A stretch of DNA of 35,137 nt, taken from assembly GCA_034933305.1 (NCBI GenBank), contig JAYFNU010000018.1:1-35137 (forward strand), given 5' to 3'. Below the pieces are notes generated by a model, which made no database searches, was not told the origin of the DNA, and saw only the letters and a program-made list of their open reading frames with translations. The translations under genes were made by a program, and so were the position numbers. Origin of the DNA: JAYFNU01 sp034933305 (GTDB taxonomy: Bacteria > Bacillota > Clostridia > Oscillospirales > Ruminococcaceae). Below, one piece after another: positions 1 to 8,182 of the stretch. Every line of letters begins with the position of its first letter. The first letter of the stretch is position 1.

Positions 1-384
1 GAAAAGTACCAAAAGCGTGGGGGCTTCCGATGGCCCCCACACCCCTCGGCGGTTCAGGGTGTGACCACACCCTGAAAACCCCGCCGCGCAAACGCCTTCG
101 TAAACTGTGACCGTTTGCGCTGGTTTTCCTCTTCTTTGCTGTGATTTTCCCTTCGCTTCGGGAAATAGAACGACGGGCACTTTGACTGCCGGGGAGATTT
201 GTAAAATTCAGTCTTCCCTGCGTGCCGTTTATACTGGTTTTCCTCTTCTTCAATCGGTTCTCCCCTTCGCGTCGGGGAACGGAGGGCAAACGCAGAGATC
301 TGCTTTCACGCGGCGAAGCGGGAGCCTTTCTTCGGGGCTTGCTTTTACCCGGGGAACCGGGGCGCGGCGAAAACGGCTGCGCGG
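1..384. repeat. Gene-free segment with three hairpins and two direct repeats
   Basis: No convincing gene is seen; open frames here are low-complexity and have no ribosome binding site. Three inverted repeats follow one another: 17-24 with 33-40 (GTGGGGGC/GCCCCCAC), 53-63 with 66-76 (TTCAGGGTGTG/CACACCCTGAA, 2-nt gap) and 86-94 with 112-120 (GCGCAAACG/CGTTTGCGC). A direct repeat then occurs twice, at about 119-168 and 233-282. Each copy starts CTGGTTTTCCTCTTCTT and ends in a small hairpin of the type TTCCC-ttcgcttc-GGGAA. This looks like a REP-like intergenic repeat cluster, but the family cannot be named without a genome-wide comparison. It lies downstream of the lipoprotein gene at 385-879, for which no canonical T-tailed terminator is visible. 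Confidence 0.6.
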
Positions 385-879
385 TCAGATCCTTTCAAAA
401 ATATCCCCCGCGCTGACGGTCGCGATCTGGTCGCCGGCATAGCGCATCTCGTTGCTGTCGATGAGCGTCATCGTGAACGCGGTCGCGTCGTCCCCCATAT
501 AGCCGGAGGATTCGTGCGCTTCGATCGTGAACGTCGCCGTATCGCCGTCGACCGTGAAGGTGCCGGTGAGGACGTAGCTCTGCTTGTCGGGCGCCGAGAC
601 GGCGGTAAAGCTGAACGTGCCGTCGGCCTCGCATCTCAGCTGGGGGACGGACACGTCGGGCGCGGGATAGACATCCCCGGCGGCGCTTTTAAACAGCGCG
701 CTGTAGCTGTTGTCGAAAGTCCCGACAAACGGCGAATCGGCGAGGTCGGCGCTGTTGTTCACCGGCCCGTCGACCGACGGCAGCGGCTCGAGATCGGAGG
801 TGGTCTCCTGCTTTTTCGCGCACGCGCCGAGCGTCAGCGCGAGCAGCAGCAGGAGCAGCAGGGCAATCGTTTTTTTCAT
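385..879 (-). CDS. Small lipoprotein of unknown function
   Basis: A 164-residue protein with a lipoprotein signal: MKK, a hydrophobic stretch to residue 17, and lipobox LGAC with Cys20 as the lipidation site. A Ser/Asp/Pro-rich linker (about 24-50) leads into a domain (about 50-164) rich in Thr, Asp and short beta-like stretches, of the small beta-barrel or lipocalin-like type often seen in Clostridia lipoproteins. No family was recognised. The start at 879 has GAGG upstream, overlapping the end of the preceding cytidylyltransferase gene (gap 9 nt). It is therefore probably the last gene of the leftward sugar operon, although its role there is unknown. It should be anchored on the outer face of the cell membrane. 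Confidence 0.75.
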   Translation of the reverse strand: MKKTIALLLLLLLALTLGACAKKQETTSDLEPLPSVDGPVNNSADLADSPFVGTFDNSYSALFKSAAGDVYPAPDVSVPQLRCEADGTFSFTAVSAPDKQSYVLTGTFTVDGDTATFTIEAHESSGYMGDDATAFTMTLIDSNEMRYAGDQIATVSAGDIFERI

Positions 880-888
880 ACGTAAGCC

Positions 889-1677
889 TCAGTTCGCATG
901 GACGTCTTTAAAGAGCTGCGGAATGGCGTCGCGCACCTCGCCGTAGGCGGGGTCGCTGTCGAAAAAGTACTGCGCCACAACGCCGAGCAGCTCGTAATCG
1001 CGCTCGCTGTCGATGTCGAGCACGGCGGTGTCGGGCATGACGCTCGGCACGAGCTTCGCCTTGATAAGGATGGTGTGCGCGTTGAGCAGCACGTCGGGCC
1101 GGTAGGCGTACAGCGACGCGTTGGCGTCGAAGACCTGCGGCGCCTGCTGGCGGGCGACGAAATCGCTCTCGATGGCGGTGCCGAGAAAGCCGGACGGCCG
1201 GACGGCGAGCTGGTTGAAATAGGGATTGCGGCGCGCCTCGGTGACCGACAGTGCGATCTCGGCTTCCGGGTTTGCAAGCAGCGCGTCGAGCACGTTCCGG
1301 ATGTCGACCGCGCGGCGCAGCGGACTCGTGAGATCCATGTCGATGACGGCGTCGTAGGTGCGCTTGGTGCGCCGCTGCGCCTCGCGCAGCGTGTCGCGGA
1401 TGACGTCGATCTTGGAGGCGCTGTCGCCCGCGAGCGACGCCTTGCGCGGCACGCGCAGGTAGTCGAGCCCCGTGCGGTCGAGCTGGGCGAACAGCGCGGG
1501 CGCGTCGGTGTTGACCGCCAGCGTGAAGTCGCCGTATTCTTCGCCGTACCGCCGCAGGAACAGCGCGTACGCCGACAGCGTGTAATAGCAGATGGGCGCG
1601 CCGAGAAAATCGCGGATGTTCTTCGACTTCACGCCCTTCGAGCCGGCGCGCGCGCAGATCGTCACCAGTATGTTCAA
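889..1677 (-). CDS. CMP-nonulosonate synthetase (acylneuraminate cytidylyltransferase family)
   Basis: A 262-residue sugar nucleotidyltransferase. The N-terminal ARAGSKGVKSKNI (residues 9-21) is the CTP-binding signature of the NeuA/LegF/PseF family, which activates nonulosonic acids as CMP-sugars. The central stretch ending VIDMDLTSPLR matches the family metal- and substrate-binding region. The start is TTG at 1677: it overlaps the stop of the upstream oxidoreductase as TTGA and has GGGGGAG just before it. The neighbours (LegG, LegB, LegC and PtmE types) point to a legionaminic-acid-like substrate rather than sialic acid. That substrate is inferred from context; the family is clear. It is slightly longer than typical NeuA (about 220-235 residues). 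Confidence 0.85.
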   Translation of the reverse strand: MNILVTICARAGSKGVKSKNIRDFLGAPICYYTLSAYALFLRRYGEEYGDFTLAVNTDAPALFAQLDRTGLDYLRVPRKASLAGDSASKIDVIRDTLREAQRRTKRTYDAVIDMDLTSPLRRAVDIRNVLDALLANPEAEIALSVTEARRNPYFNQLAVRPSGFLGTAIESDFVARQQAPQVFDANASLYAYRPDVLLNAHTILIKAKLVPSVMPDTAVLDIDSERDYELLGVVAQYFFDSDPAYGEVRDAIPQLFKDVHAN

Positions 1678-2612
1678 AGGATCTCCCCCTCGCTGACGGC
1701 GGTCCGCAGCACCTTGTAGGCGTTCTCCACCGTGTTCATGTTGTCGCGCGTGCGGTTGAGCACGCAGTCGAGAAAATAGTCGGTCTCGCTCCTGTAAAAG
1801 TCGTCGTCCGGCAGCGTCTCGACCCGCCCGCTCTTTTTATACGTGAGCGTGCCGGCGTTGATGTCGCACGCGACCGTCTCGTCATTGAAATACAGCTCGC
1901 AGCAGCGCACCGGCACCCGGCCGATGTAGTCGAGCTGCAGCGACAGCAGCGTCGTGCCGTAATCCGCGATGTAGACCGCGACGTCGTCGCTCGTGATGTC
2001 GAGCGAAGAACGCTGGCCGCTGAACATGCGCACCTCGCGCGGAAAACCCAGCAGCCACGTCAGGTAGTCCCACTCGTGGATGAGGTCGAGCGGCACGCCG
2101 CCGCCCTGCGTGCGCTTCGCGCTGTAGCACTGCCGGTAATCGGTGCCCGGGCGCCAGTCGGGCAGATAGCTCGAACAGATGGCGCGCACCGCCACGGGCG
2201 TCTGCGCCGCGCACAGCTCCTTCATGCGCCGCACGACGCGCTTGTGCCGCAGCGGGCAGGCCACGTAATAGACGCCGTCCTCCCGCAGCTCGAGCAGGTC
2301 GGGCTCGCGGTCCTCGCTGTCGAACAGCGGCTTTTCGATGAACATGTCCCGCGCCTTGGGCACGAGCGACTGGATGGTGTCGTAATGCAGCGACGTCGGA
2401 TTGGTGATGTAGGCGACGTCGTAATCGTCGGGCAGTTCGCCGAAGCTCCGGTAGCTGTTCCGCACGAGCGCCGCGACGTCGTCCGCGAGCGGACGGTCGC
2501 TGCTGCGCAGCGCGTCGAATTCACAGCTGAGGCCCCGGCTGCCGAGCGCCGCGGCGAGATTTTTGATGTGGCGGCTGCCGATGGAGCCGAGCCCGCAGAA
2601 GAGGACTTTCAT
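1674..2612 (-). CDS. Gfo/Idh/MocA-family oxidoreductase, copy B (catalytic Lys present)
   Basis: A 312-residue NAD(P)-dependent sugar oxidoreductase. The Rossmann motif GLGSIGSRH is at residues 7-15, and the family EKP motif at 93-95 supplies the expected catalytic Lys. A His in DLIHEWDYL (His179) fits the substrate-site position. It shares the unusual signature YLPDWxPxxxY (from 149) with the gene just upstream, so the two are paralogues. It sits between that gene (35-nt gap) and the CMP-sugar synthetase (4-nt overlap). Such oxidoreductases accompany nonulosonate or amino-sugar clusters and probably reduce or oxidise a sugar ring or side-chain carbon. The precise substrate is not visible. 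GAGG before ATG 2612 supports the start. Confidence 0.85.
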   Translation of the reverse strand: MKVLFCGLGSIGSRHIKNLAAALGSRGLSCEFDALRSSDRPLADDVAALVRNSYRSFGELPDDYDVAYITNPTSLHYDTIQSLVPKARDMFIEKPLFDSEDREPDLLELREDGVYYVACPLRHKRVVRRMKELCAAQTPVAVRAICSSYLPDWRPGTDYRQCYSAKRTQGGGVPLDLIHEWDYLTWLLGFPREVRMFSGQRSSLDITSDDVAVYIADYGTTLLSLQLDYIGRVPVRCCELYFNDETVACDINAGTLTYKKSGRVETLPDDDFYRSETDYFLDCVLNRTRDNMNTVENAYKVLRTAVSEGEIL

Positions 2613-2647
2613 AATACGCCTCGTATATTCATATTTAAAGTTTACTT

Positions 2648-3631
2648 TTAGTGCTCTGCACCCTCGATGCCGTCGATGACGCGCAGCAGCCGGGCGTCGT
2701 CCGCGAAGCTGTGGCGCCGCGCCGGCTTTCCGGCAAGGGTGTCGAAAAAGGCGGCGAGCTCATCCACATACGCGTTCTCGACGATATTGGCGGCGTAGCG
2801 GTCGTCGTGCAGCACTGCGCCGTAGACGTCGACGGCGGTGTCTTTTTTGTTCTCGATGTCGTAGACGCAAAGGCTCGACGGCGTGCCGCCCCAGGTGAGG
2901 AAGGTGTCCTCGCCCGTCAGCTCAAAGCTGCGGATGGCGCGCCGCGCGACGACGTCGGCGGCGAACTGCCCGACCGCGCCCGACGCGTGGGTCAGCGTGG
3001 CAAAGACGCCGTCGTGGCAGTCGGGATAGAGGGAGGTCGACTTCGTGCGCACGGCGTCGAATCCGACGATGTCGCCGAAGGCGCTGACAAGCCACGGCAG
3101 CTCGATGGCGAGGATCTCGCGGCAGCCGTTGGTGCGCTTGTCCCCGACGAAGAAATTCTTGTAGTTCTCCCACGGATGCCAGTCGGGCAGGTATTGGCCC
3201 ACGCGGTAGCGATAGGTCAGCGGCCCGGCGGCTTTTTGCGCGGCGTCCTCGATATAGCGCGTTTCGCGGCGGTAGAGCTGCGTCGAGGACAGGAAGAGCA
3301 CGAGGCCCTTCTGCTCGGCGAGCGCCGTGTTTTCGGCGTAGCCGTCGGCGACGAGGTTGATCTCGGTAAAGACGTGCAGCCCGCGCCCGAGCAGCGCGCG
3401 GATGATCGCGGCGTGCGCGAGCGGCCCGGTGCACACAAAGCCGACGGCGGGCGAAAAGGCCGCCGCCGCTTCGATGCTCTCATACGTGGGGATGGAGAAC
3501 AGCGTCTGCGCCTCCTCGCGGCGCGCGGCGCTCGCGTCGACGCCGCACAGCTCCATATCCTTGAAGAAAGCCTGCATCAGCCGGATGCGGCGCTTGCCCA
3601 TCGAGCCGAGGCCGACGACGAGTCCCTTCAT
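2648..3631 (-). CDS. Gfo/Idh/MocA-family oxidoreductase, copy A (EKP replaced by EIN)
   Basis: A 327-residue paralogue of the next gene, with Rossmann motif GLGSMGKRR (residues 7-15) and YLPDWHPWENY from residue 147. At the usual EKP position the sequence reads TEINL (E90-I91-N92), so the canonical catalytic Lys is missing. At the position of the partner's DLIHEWDYL it reads EILAIELPW, so the His is also missing. It may be a structural partner of the neighbouring enzyme or belong to a subfamily with altered chemistry. Its ATG overlaps the stop of the 2-epimerase gene (ATGA, 3628-3631), showing translational coupling. Fold assignment is firm; enzymatic activity is uncertain. Confidence 0.82.
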   Translation of the reverse strand: MKGLVVGLGSMGKRRIRLMQAFFKDMELCGVDASAARREEAQTLFSIPTYESIEAAAAFSPAVGFVCTGPLAHAAIIRALLGRGLHVFTEINLVADGYAENTALAEQKGLVLFLSSTQLYRRETRYIEDAAQKAAGPLTYRYRVGQYLPDWHPWENYKNFFVGDKRTNGCREILAIELPWLVSAFGDIVGFDAVRTKSTSLYPDCHDGVFATLTHASGAVGQFAADVVARRAIRSFELTGEDTFLTWGGTPSSLCVYDIENKKDTAVDVYGAVLHDDRYAANIVENAYVDELAAFFDTLAGKPARRHSFADDARLLRVIDGIEGAEH

Positions 3632-4800
3632 GCTTTTACCTCGAAATCAATGTCGTAAAAATCTTTTTTGGGCGTCAGCGTCGGCAGGCGGCGGCGGATC
3701 GTCTCGACGATGGCGCGGCTGGCGTCCCCCTTGCCGTACGGGCTCTCCATATCCCGGATGGAATCGGCGAACGCCGGGGAGACCGCCCGCTCGATCGCCG
3801 CGCGGATGGCGCCGCGCTCGCATGGGCAGCTGATGGTGTTGGCGCCCATGATGCGCCCTTTCTGCCGGTCGCCGATGTTGACGGAGGGCTTCCTGAGCGT
3901 GGGGCTTTCGACGACGGCGCTCGAGGAGTTGCCGACGACCGCCGCGCAGCAGCGCATGGCCGACAGGTAGCGAACGGCCCCGAGGCTCTTCACGAGGCGG
4001 TAATCCGGGTCGCCGGTGCAGAAATTCTCGATGCCCTCGTTGATGATGGTGCCGCCGTCGTCGGCGTTCGCGGCGGTGAACAGACAGGGCATCCCCACCG
4101 CGCCGAGCGCGAGCAGCAGCTCGCTGACGCCCTGGCGCGGCCCGACGCCGCCGAGCGTCTCGGGGTGATAGGTGCACAGCAGGAAGGGGCGCCCGCAGTC
4201 GAAGCCGATGCTGTCGGACAGCTCCCGCGGGGGAATGACGGGCAGCGTCATGATGTTCTCGGCGCCCAGCGAGCCCACGAAGAAGACGCTGTCCGGCTGC
4301 TCGCCGAGCTGGATGACGCGCCGGCGGTAGGCCTCGGCGGCCGTGAAGTGCAGCGCGCTCATTTTCGTGATGCAGTGGCGGAAGAATTCGTCCTTCGCGC
4401 CGGCGGTCGTCTCGCCGCCCGCGATGTGCGCAACAGGGACGTCGCACATCGCCGCGGCGGCCGCCGCGGCGAAGATCTCGTACCGGTCGCCCAGCACGAG
4501 CACGAGGTCGGGATCGGTGCGCATGAAGTAGTCGGCGAACCCGTCGAGCGCGCGCGCCGTCGCTTTGTAGGCGAGCGCGTTGAGGTCGTCGCCGAAGATG
4601 TCGATGGCCTCCGCCACGGGGATGCCCGACACCGTGATCTCGTCGATGGTGTTGCCAAGCGCGGGCACGAGGTGCGCGCCCGTGACGACGAGACGCAGCG
4701 AAAACGCCTTGTCAGACTGCAGCCGGCGCAGCACCGGCAGCAGCAGCCCGAAATCGGCGCGGGTGCTCGTGACCACCGCCACCGCGTATTTCCGTTCCAT
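3628..4800 (-). CDS. legG: Hydrolysing NDP-GlcNAc-type 2-epimerase (NeuC/LegG family)
   Basis: A 390-residue enzyme of the hydrolysing UDP/GDP-sugar 2-epimerase family. It releases the nucleotide and inverts C2, giving a ManNAc-type or 2,4-diacetamido-2,4,6-trideoxymannose precursor. Visible signatures are RADFGLL (14-20), GDRYEIF (104-110) and HIAGGETTAGAKDEFFRH (125-142) followed by ITKMSALHF, all typical of NeuC/LegG rather than the non-hydrolysing WecB group. Start 4800 has AAGGAAGG at 4808-4815. It is the first gene of the leftward operon and is divergent from the LegB-like gene. Because LegB, LegC and PtmE types are next door, LegG is the best reading. The nucleotide (GDP or UDP) is inferred from the PtmE-like partner, not seen. 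Confidence 0.85.
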   Translation of the reverse strand: MERKYAVAVVTSTRADFGLLLPVLRRLQSDKAFSLRLVVTGAHLVPALGNTIDEITVSGIPVAEAIDIFGDDLNALAYKATARALDGFADYFMRTDPDLVLVLGDRYEIFAAAAAAAMCDVPVAHIAGGETTAGAKDEFFRHCITKMSALHFTAAEAYRRRVIQLGEQPDSVFFVGSLGAENIMTLPVIPPRELSDSIGFDCGRPFLLCTYHPETLGGVGPRQGVSELLLALGAVGMPCLFTAANADDGGTIINEGIENFCTGDPDYRLVKSLGAVRYLSAMRCCAAVVGNSSSAVVESPTLRKPSVNIGDRQKGRIMGANTISCPCERGAIRAAIERAVSPAFADSIRDMESPYGKGDASRAIVETIRRRLPTLTPKKDFYDIDFEVKA

Positions 4801-4827
4801 CCCATCGCCTTCCTTTCAATCAGCCCT

Positions 4828-4856
4828 ATCATACCACGAAACCGGTACCCTCACAA
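4828..4856 (-). promoter_or_regulatory. Promoter of the leftward legG operon
   Basis: On the minus strand TTGTGA (4851-4856), a 17-nt spacer and TATGAT (4828-4833) form a sigma-A-like promoter. It lies about 28 nt before the ATG at 4800, with AAGGAAGG between. Confidence 0.6.
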
Positions 4857-4864
4857 TGTTTTTG

Positions 4865-4898
4865 TTGTATTTGACTTGTAATTAGATTATGATAGATT
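4865..4898 (+). promoter_or_regulatory. Promoter of the rightward legB operon
   Basis: TTGTAT (4865-4870), a 17-nt spacer and TATGAT (4888-4893). An overlapping alternative is TTGACT (4871-4876), 16 nt, TAGATT (4893-4898). Both would drive the LegB-like gene. The two divergent promoters share one AT-rich patch, so both operons could be controlled together. Confidence 0.5.
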
Positions 4899-4930
4899 TA
4901 CACTTTTACCTGAAAAGCGGGGTGTTTTTT

Positions 4931-5914
4931 ATGGGCGAAACGGTGCTCGTCACCGGCGCGGACGGCTTCATCGGCAGCCACCTGACGGAGGCGCTCGTGC
5001 GCGCAGGAAAGAAGGTCCGCGCGTTCTGTTTTTACAATTCCTTTAATTCCTGGGGCTGGATCGACTCCCTGCCCGACGAGATCAAGGGCGAGCTCGACGT
5101 TTTCTGCGGCGACGTGCGCGACCCGAACGGCGTGCGCGAGGCGATGAAGGGCATCGACACGGCCTACCATCTCGCGGCGCTCATCGCCATCCCCTTCAGC
5201 TATCATTCCCCCGACAGCTACGTCGACACGAACATCAAGGGCACGCTCAACGTGCTGCAGGCGGCGAACGCCCTCGGCACGCGCCGGGTGCTCGTCACCT
5301 CCACGAGTGAGGTCTACGGCACGGCGCAGTACGTCCCCATCGACGAAAAGCATCCGTATCAGGGCCAGTCGCCCTACTCGGCGACCAAGATCGGCGCCGA
5401 CCGCATCGCGGAGAGCTTTTACCGCAGCTTCCGGACGCCGGTGACCATCGTGCGCCCGTTCAACACCTACGGCCCGCGCCAGTCCGCGCGCGCCGTCATC
5501 CCGACGATCATCTCCCAGCTGCTCACGGGCGCGCAGGAGATCAAGCTCGGCTCGCTGACGCCGACGCGCGACTTCAACTACGTCAAGGACACCGCGGCGG
5601 GCTTCATGGCGCTCGGCGCGTGCGAAGCGGCCGTCGGCCAGGAGGTCAACATCGCGACGGGCGTCGAGATCAGCATCGGCGCGCTCGCGAACGAGCTCAT
5701 CGCCCAGATCAATCCGCAGGCGAAGATCGTCTGCGACGAGCAGCGCCTGCGCCCCGAGAACAGCGAGGTCAACCGGCTGCTCGGCGACAGCACCAAGATG
5801 CGGGCGCTCACCGGCTGGGCGCCGCAATACGACCTCAGGGCGGGTCTCGCGGAGACCATCGCGTGGATCCGCGGCAATATGGGAAACTACAAGACGAATA
5901 TTTACAACATCTGA
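4931..5914 (+). CDS. legB: NDP-sugar 4,6-dehydratase, LegB type (extended SDR)
   Basis: A 327-residue extended short-chain dehydrogenase. TGADGFIGSH at 8-17 binds NAD, STSEVYG at 124-130 and Y149xxxK153 form the active site, and the family motif NTYGPRQS follows. The FYNSFNSWGW segment (34-43) is characteristic of the LegB branch, which makes the 4-keto-6-deoxy sugar from NDP-GlcNAc (GDP-linked in Campylobacter). An upstream in-frame ATG at 4889 would add 14 residues, but that lies inside the predicted promoter. The ATG at 4931 puts the Rossmann strand at the N-terminus as usual. The ribosome site is weak (GGGGTG about 8 nt upstream). It is the first of six rightward genes. Confidence 0.85.
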   Translation: MGETVLVTGADGFIGSHLTEALVRAGKKVRAFCFYNSFNSWGWIDSLPDEIKGELDVFCGDVRDPNGVREAMKGIDTAYHLAALIAIPFSYHSPDSYVDTNIKGTLNVLQAANALGTRRVLVTSTSEVYGTAQYVPIDEKHPYQGQSPYSATKIGADRIAESFYRSFRTPVTIVRPFNTYGPRQSARAVIPTIISQLLTGAQEIKLGSLTPTRDFNYVKDTAAGFMALGACEAAVGQEVNIATGVEISIGALANELIAQINPQAKIVCDEQRLRPENSEVNRLLGDSTKMRALTGWAPQYDLRAGLAETIAWIRGNMGNYKTNIYNI

Positions 5915-5944
5915 AAGTTGCTTTTTAAAAAGGAGCGATCTTGA

Positions 5945-7087
5945 ATGCCTGACAAGTTCATCCCCCTGTCCGTCCCCAACCTGCGCGGGAAAGAGCTGGA
6001 ATACCTCACCGAGGCCGTCGAGACGGAGTGGGTCTCGACGGGCGGTCCGTACATCTCGCAGTTCGAGAAGGACGTCGCCGCCTTCGTCGGCGCCGGGGAG
6101 GCCGTCGCCTGCCAGAGCGGCACGGCGGGGCTGCATCTCGCGCTCATGGAATCGGGCATCGAGCGCGGCGACGCCGTGCTGACGACCGACCTCAGCTTTA
6201 TCGCGACCACCAACCCCATCCGCTACTGCGGCGGCGAGCCGATCTTCATCGACTGCGACGACACGCTGTGCATCGACCCGGCGAAGGTGCGCCGCTTCTG
6301 CGAGCAGGAATGCCGCATGAAGGACGGCGCCCTGTATGAAAAAGCGTCCGGGCGCCGGGTGCGCGCGCTGACGGCGACGCACATCTTCGGCAACCTGTGC
6401 GACATGGAAAAGCTCGTCGACATTGCGGCGGAGTTCAACCTCTTCCTCATCGAGGACGCCGCCGAGGCCCTCGGCTCCTTCTGGAACGAGGGGCGCTACG
6501 CGGGCCGGCATGCCGGCACCGTCGGCGAGATCGGCGTGTTCTCCTTCAACGGCAACAAGATCATGACCACCGGCGGCGGCGGCATGATCGTCGCGAAGGA
6601 CAAGGTGAAACTCGACCACATGCGCTATCTGTCGACGCAGGCGAAGGACGACCTGCTGCGCTTCGTGCACGGCGAGATCGGCTACAATTACCGCCTGACC
6701 AACGTGCAGGCGGCGCTGGGCATCGCGCAGTTCGAGCAGATGCCGCAGTTCCTCGCGACGAAAAAGCGCAACTGGGAGCTGTACAACGACAACGGCGTGC
6801 CGCTGCTCCCCTTCCGGGCCGACATCTCCCCCAACTACTGGTTCTACAGCTATGTGACCGACGGCCGCCGCGACGAGCTCATCGCCGGCCTTGCGAAGCG
6901 CAACATTCAGTCGCGCCCCATCTGGGAGCTCATGCACCGGCTCAAGCCCTACGCGGACTGCCGCTCCTACGAGCTCGAGCGCTGCGTCTATTATCACGCG
7001 AACGTCGTCAATCTTCCGTGCAGCACCAACCTGACGGAAGAGGACGTGAAGACCGTCTGCGCCGCGGTGCGGGAGATCCTGGCGTAA
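5945..7087 (+). CDS. legC: PLP-dependent sugar aminotransferase, LegC type (DegT/DnrJ/EryC1)
   Basis: A 380-residue aminotransferase that would aminate C4 of the 4-keto sugar made by the LegB-like enzyme. Family features are TEWVSTGGPY near 27-36, IEDAAEALGS (169-178) with the PLP-nitrogen Asp171, and FSFNGNKIMTTGGGG with PLP-binding Lys205. Length is normal for the family. It begins 30 nt after legB with an AAAGGAG site and ends 35 nt before the nucleotidyltransferase. Assignment to LegC rests on its close fit with LegB, LegG and PtmE neighbours; a bacillosamine- or perosamine-type role is possible but less likely. Confidence 0.85.
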   Translation: MPDKFIPLSVPNLRGKELEYLTEAVETEWVSTGGPYISQFEKDVAAFVGAGEAVACQSGTAGLHLALMESGIERGDAVLTTDLSFIATTNPIRYCGGEPIFIDCDDTLCIDPAKVRRFCEQECRMKDGALYEKASGRRVRALTATHIFGNLCDMEKLVDIAAEFNLFLIEDAAEALGSFWNEGRYAGRHAGTVGEIGVFSFNGNKIMTTGGGGMIVAKDKVKLDHMRYLSTQAKDDLLRFVHGEIGYNYRLTNVQAALGIAQFEQMPQFLATKKRNWELYNDNGVPLLPFRADISPNYWFYSYVTDGRRDELIAGLAKRNIQSRPIWELMHRLKPYADCRSYELERCVYYHANVVNLPCSTNLTEEDVKTVCAAVREILA

Positions 7088-7122
7088 AAGCGCGCGGCCG
7101 GCGCGCCCTGAGGAGTATCATT

Positions 7123-8160
7123 ATGACCTATGACGAATTTATGATCGACGGCGGCGCCACCGTCGAGGACGGCATGAAAAAGCTGCAGTCGAGCGGGCAC
7201 AAGATCCTTTTCATCGCCCCCGACGACAGGCTCGAGGCCGTCTTCACCGACGGCGACGTGCGTCGCTACATGCTCGCGGACGGCGACCTGTGCGCGCCCA
7301 TCCGCGCCGCCGCCGTGGAGCATCCGCTGTGCGTGCGCGGCTTCCACGAGGCGGCGGCGCGCGCGCTGCTCGCCGAGCGGGACATCAGCTGCTGCCCCAT
7401 GCTCGACGAGAGCGGCCGCATCCACGCGCTCGTCTTCCGCGACGTCACCGTCCACCGCCCGCAGCACGCCATCGACGCGCCCGTCGTCATCATGGCGGGC
7501 GGGTTCGGCACGCGGCTGCTGCCCTACACCGAGATCCTGCCGAAGCCGCTCATGCCCGTCGGCAACCTCACCATCACCGAGCACATCCTCAACCGCTTCA
7601 AAAAATTCGGCTGCCGCAGGTTCAGCCTCGTCGTCAATTACAAGAAGAATCTCATCAAATCCTATTTCTCCGAGGTCGACACGGGCGCCGAGATCGAATT
7701 CGTCGACGAGGAGAAGCCGCTCGGCACGGGCGGCGGACTGTGCTTTTTCCGCGGCCGCTTCGGCGGGCCGTTCTTTGTGACCAACTGCGACTCCGTCGTC
7801 GAGGCGGATTACGGGAAGATCCTGCGCAGCCACACCGAAACGAACAGCATCCTCACGATGGTGTGCGCGAAAAAGGTCATGTCCGTCCCCTACGGCGTCG
7901 TCGAGACCGACGGCGCCGGCGCGATGACGGCATTCCGCGAAAAACCGAGCTATGAATTTCTGACGAACACCGGCTTTTACGTCGTGTCGCCCGAATTTCT
8001 CGATTACATCCCCGACAATGAATTCACCCCCATCACCGAGGCGATCGCGCGATGTAGGACCGCGGGAAAGCGCGTCAACATCTATTCGATCGAAGAAGAG
8101 TGCTTTGTCGACGTCGGCCAGCTCGACGACCTGCGGTCCGTCGAGGACAAGCTGCGCTGA
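7123..8160 (+). CDS. CBS-domain sugar-1-phosphate nucleotidyltransferase (PtmE-like)
   Basis: A 345-residue two-part protein. Residues 1-115 form a tandem CBS-type regulatory module (note FTDGDVRRYM at 41-50 and a second half ending HALVFRDVTV). Residues 120-345 form a nucleotidyltransferase with MAGGFGTRL (124-132) and PKPLMPVG (140-147). This order matches PtmE of the Campylobacter legionaminate pathway, which makes GDP-glucosamine from GlcN-1-P. It would thus supply the GDP-linked substrate of the LegB and LegC steps. The start at 7123 has AGGAG at 7111-7115. GDP specificity is inferred from the family, not read from residues. Confidence 0.82.
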   Translation: MTYDEFMIDGGATVEDGMKKLQSSGHKILFIAPDDRLEAVFTDGDVRRYMLADGDLCAPIRAAAVEHPLCVRGFHEAAARALLAERDISCCPMLDESGRIHALVFRDVTVHRPQHAIDAPVVIMAGGFGTRLLPYTEILPKPLMPVGNLTITEHILNRFKKFGCRRFSLVVNYKKNLIKSYFSEVDTGAEIEFVDEEKPLGTGGGLCFFRGRFGGPFFVTNCDSVVEADYGKILRSHTETNSILTMVCAKKVMSVPYGVVETDGAGAMTAFREKPSYEFLTNTGFYVVSPEFLDYIPDNEFTPITEAIARCRTAGKRVNIYSIEEECFVDVGQLDDLRSVEDKLR

Positions 8161-8182
8161 CACGGCTCCGGGGAAAGGAATT

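Noticed and set aside
4898..6997. 699-codon open frame on the minus strand opposite legB/legC
   Set aside because: Arg/Ala/Val-rich shadow of GC-rich genes; no motifs, no ribosome site, and it spans two clearly real genes on the other strand.
6397..7122. Long N-terminal extension of the PtmE-like protein
   Set aside because: It is the shifted frame of legC; AGGAG and the ATG at 7123 mark the real start.
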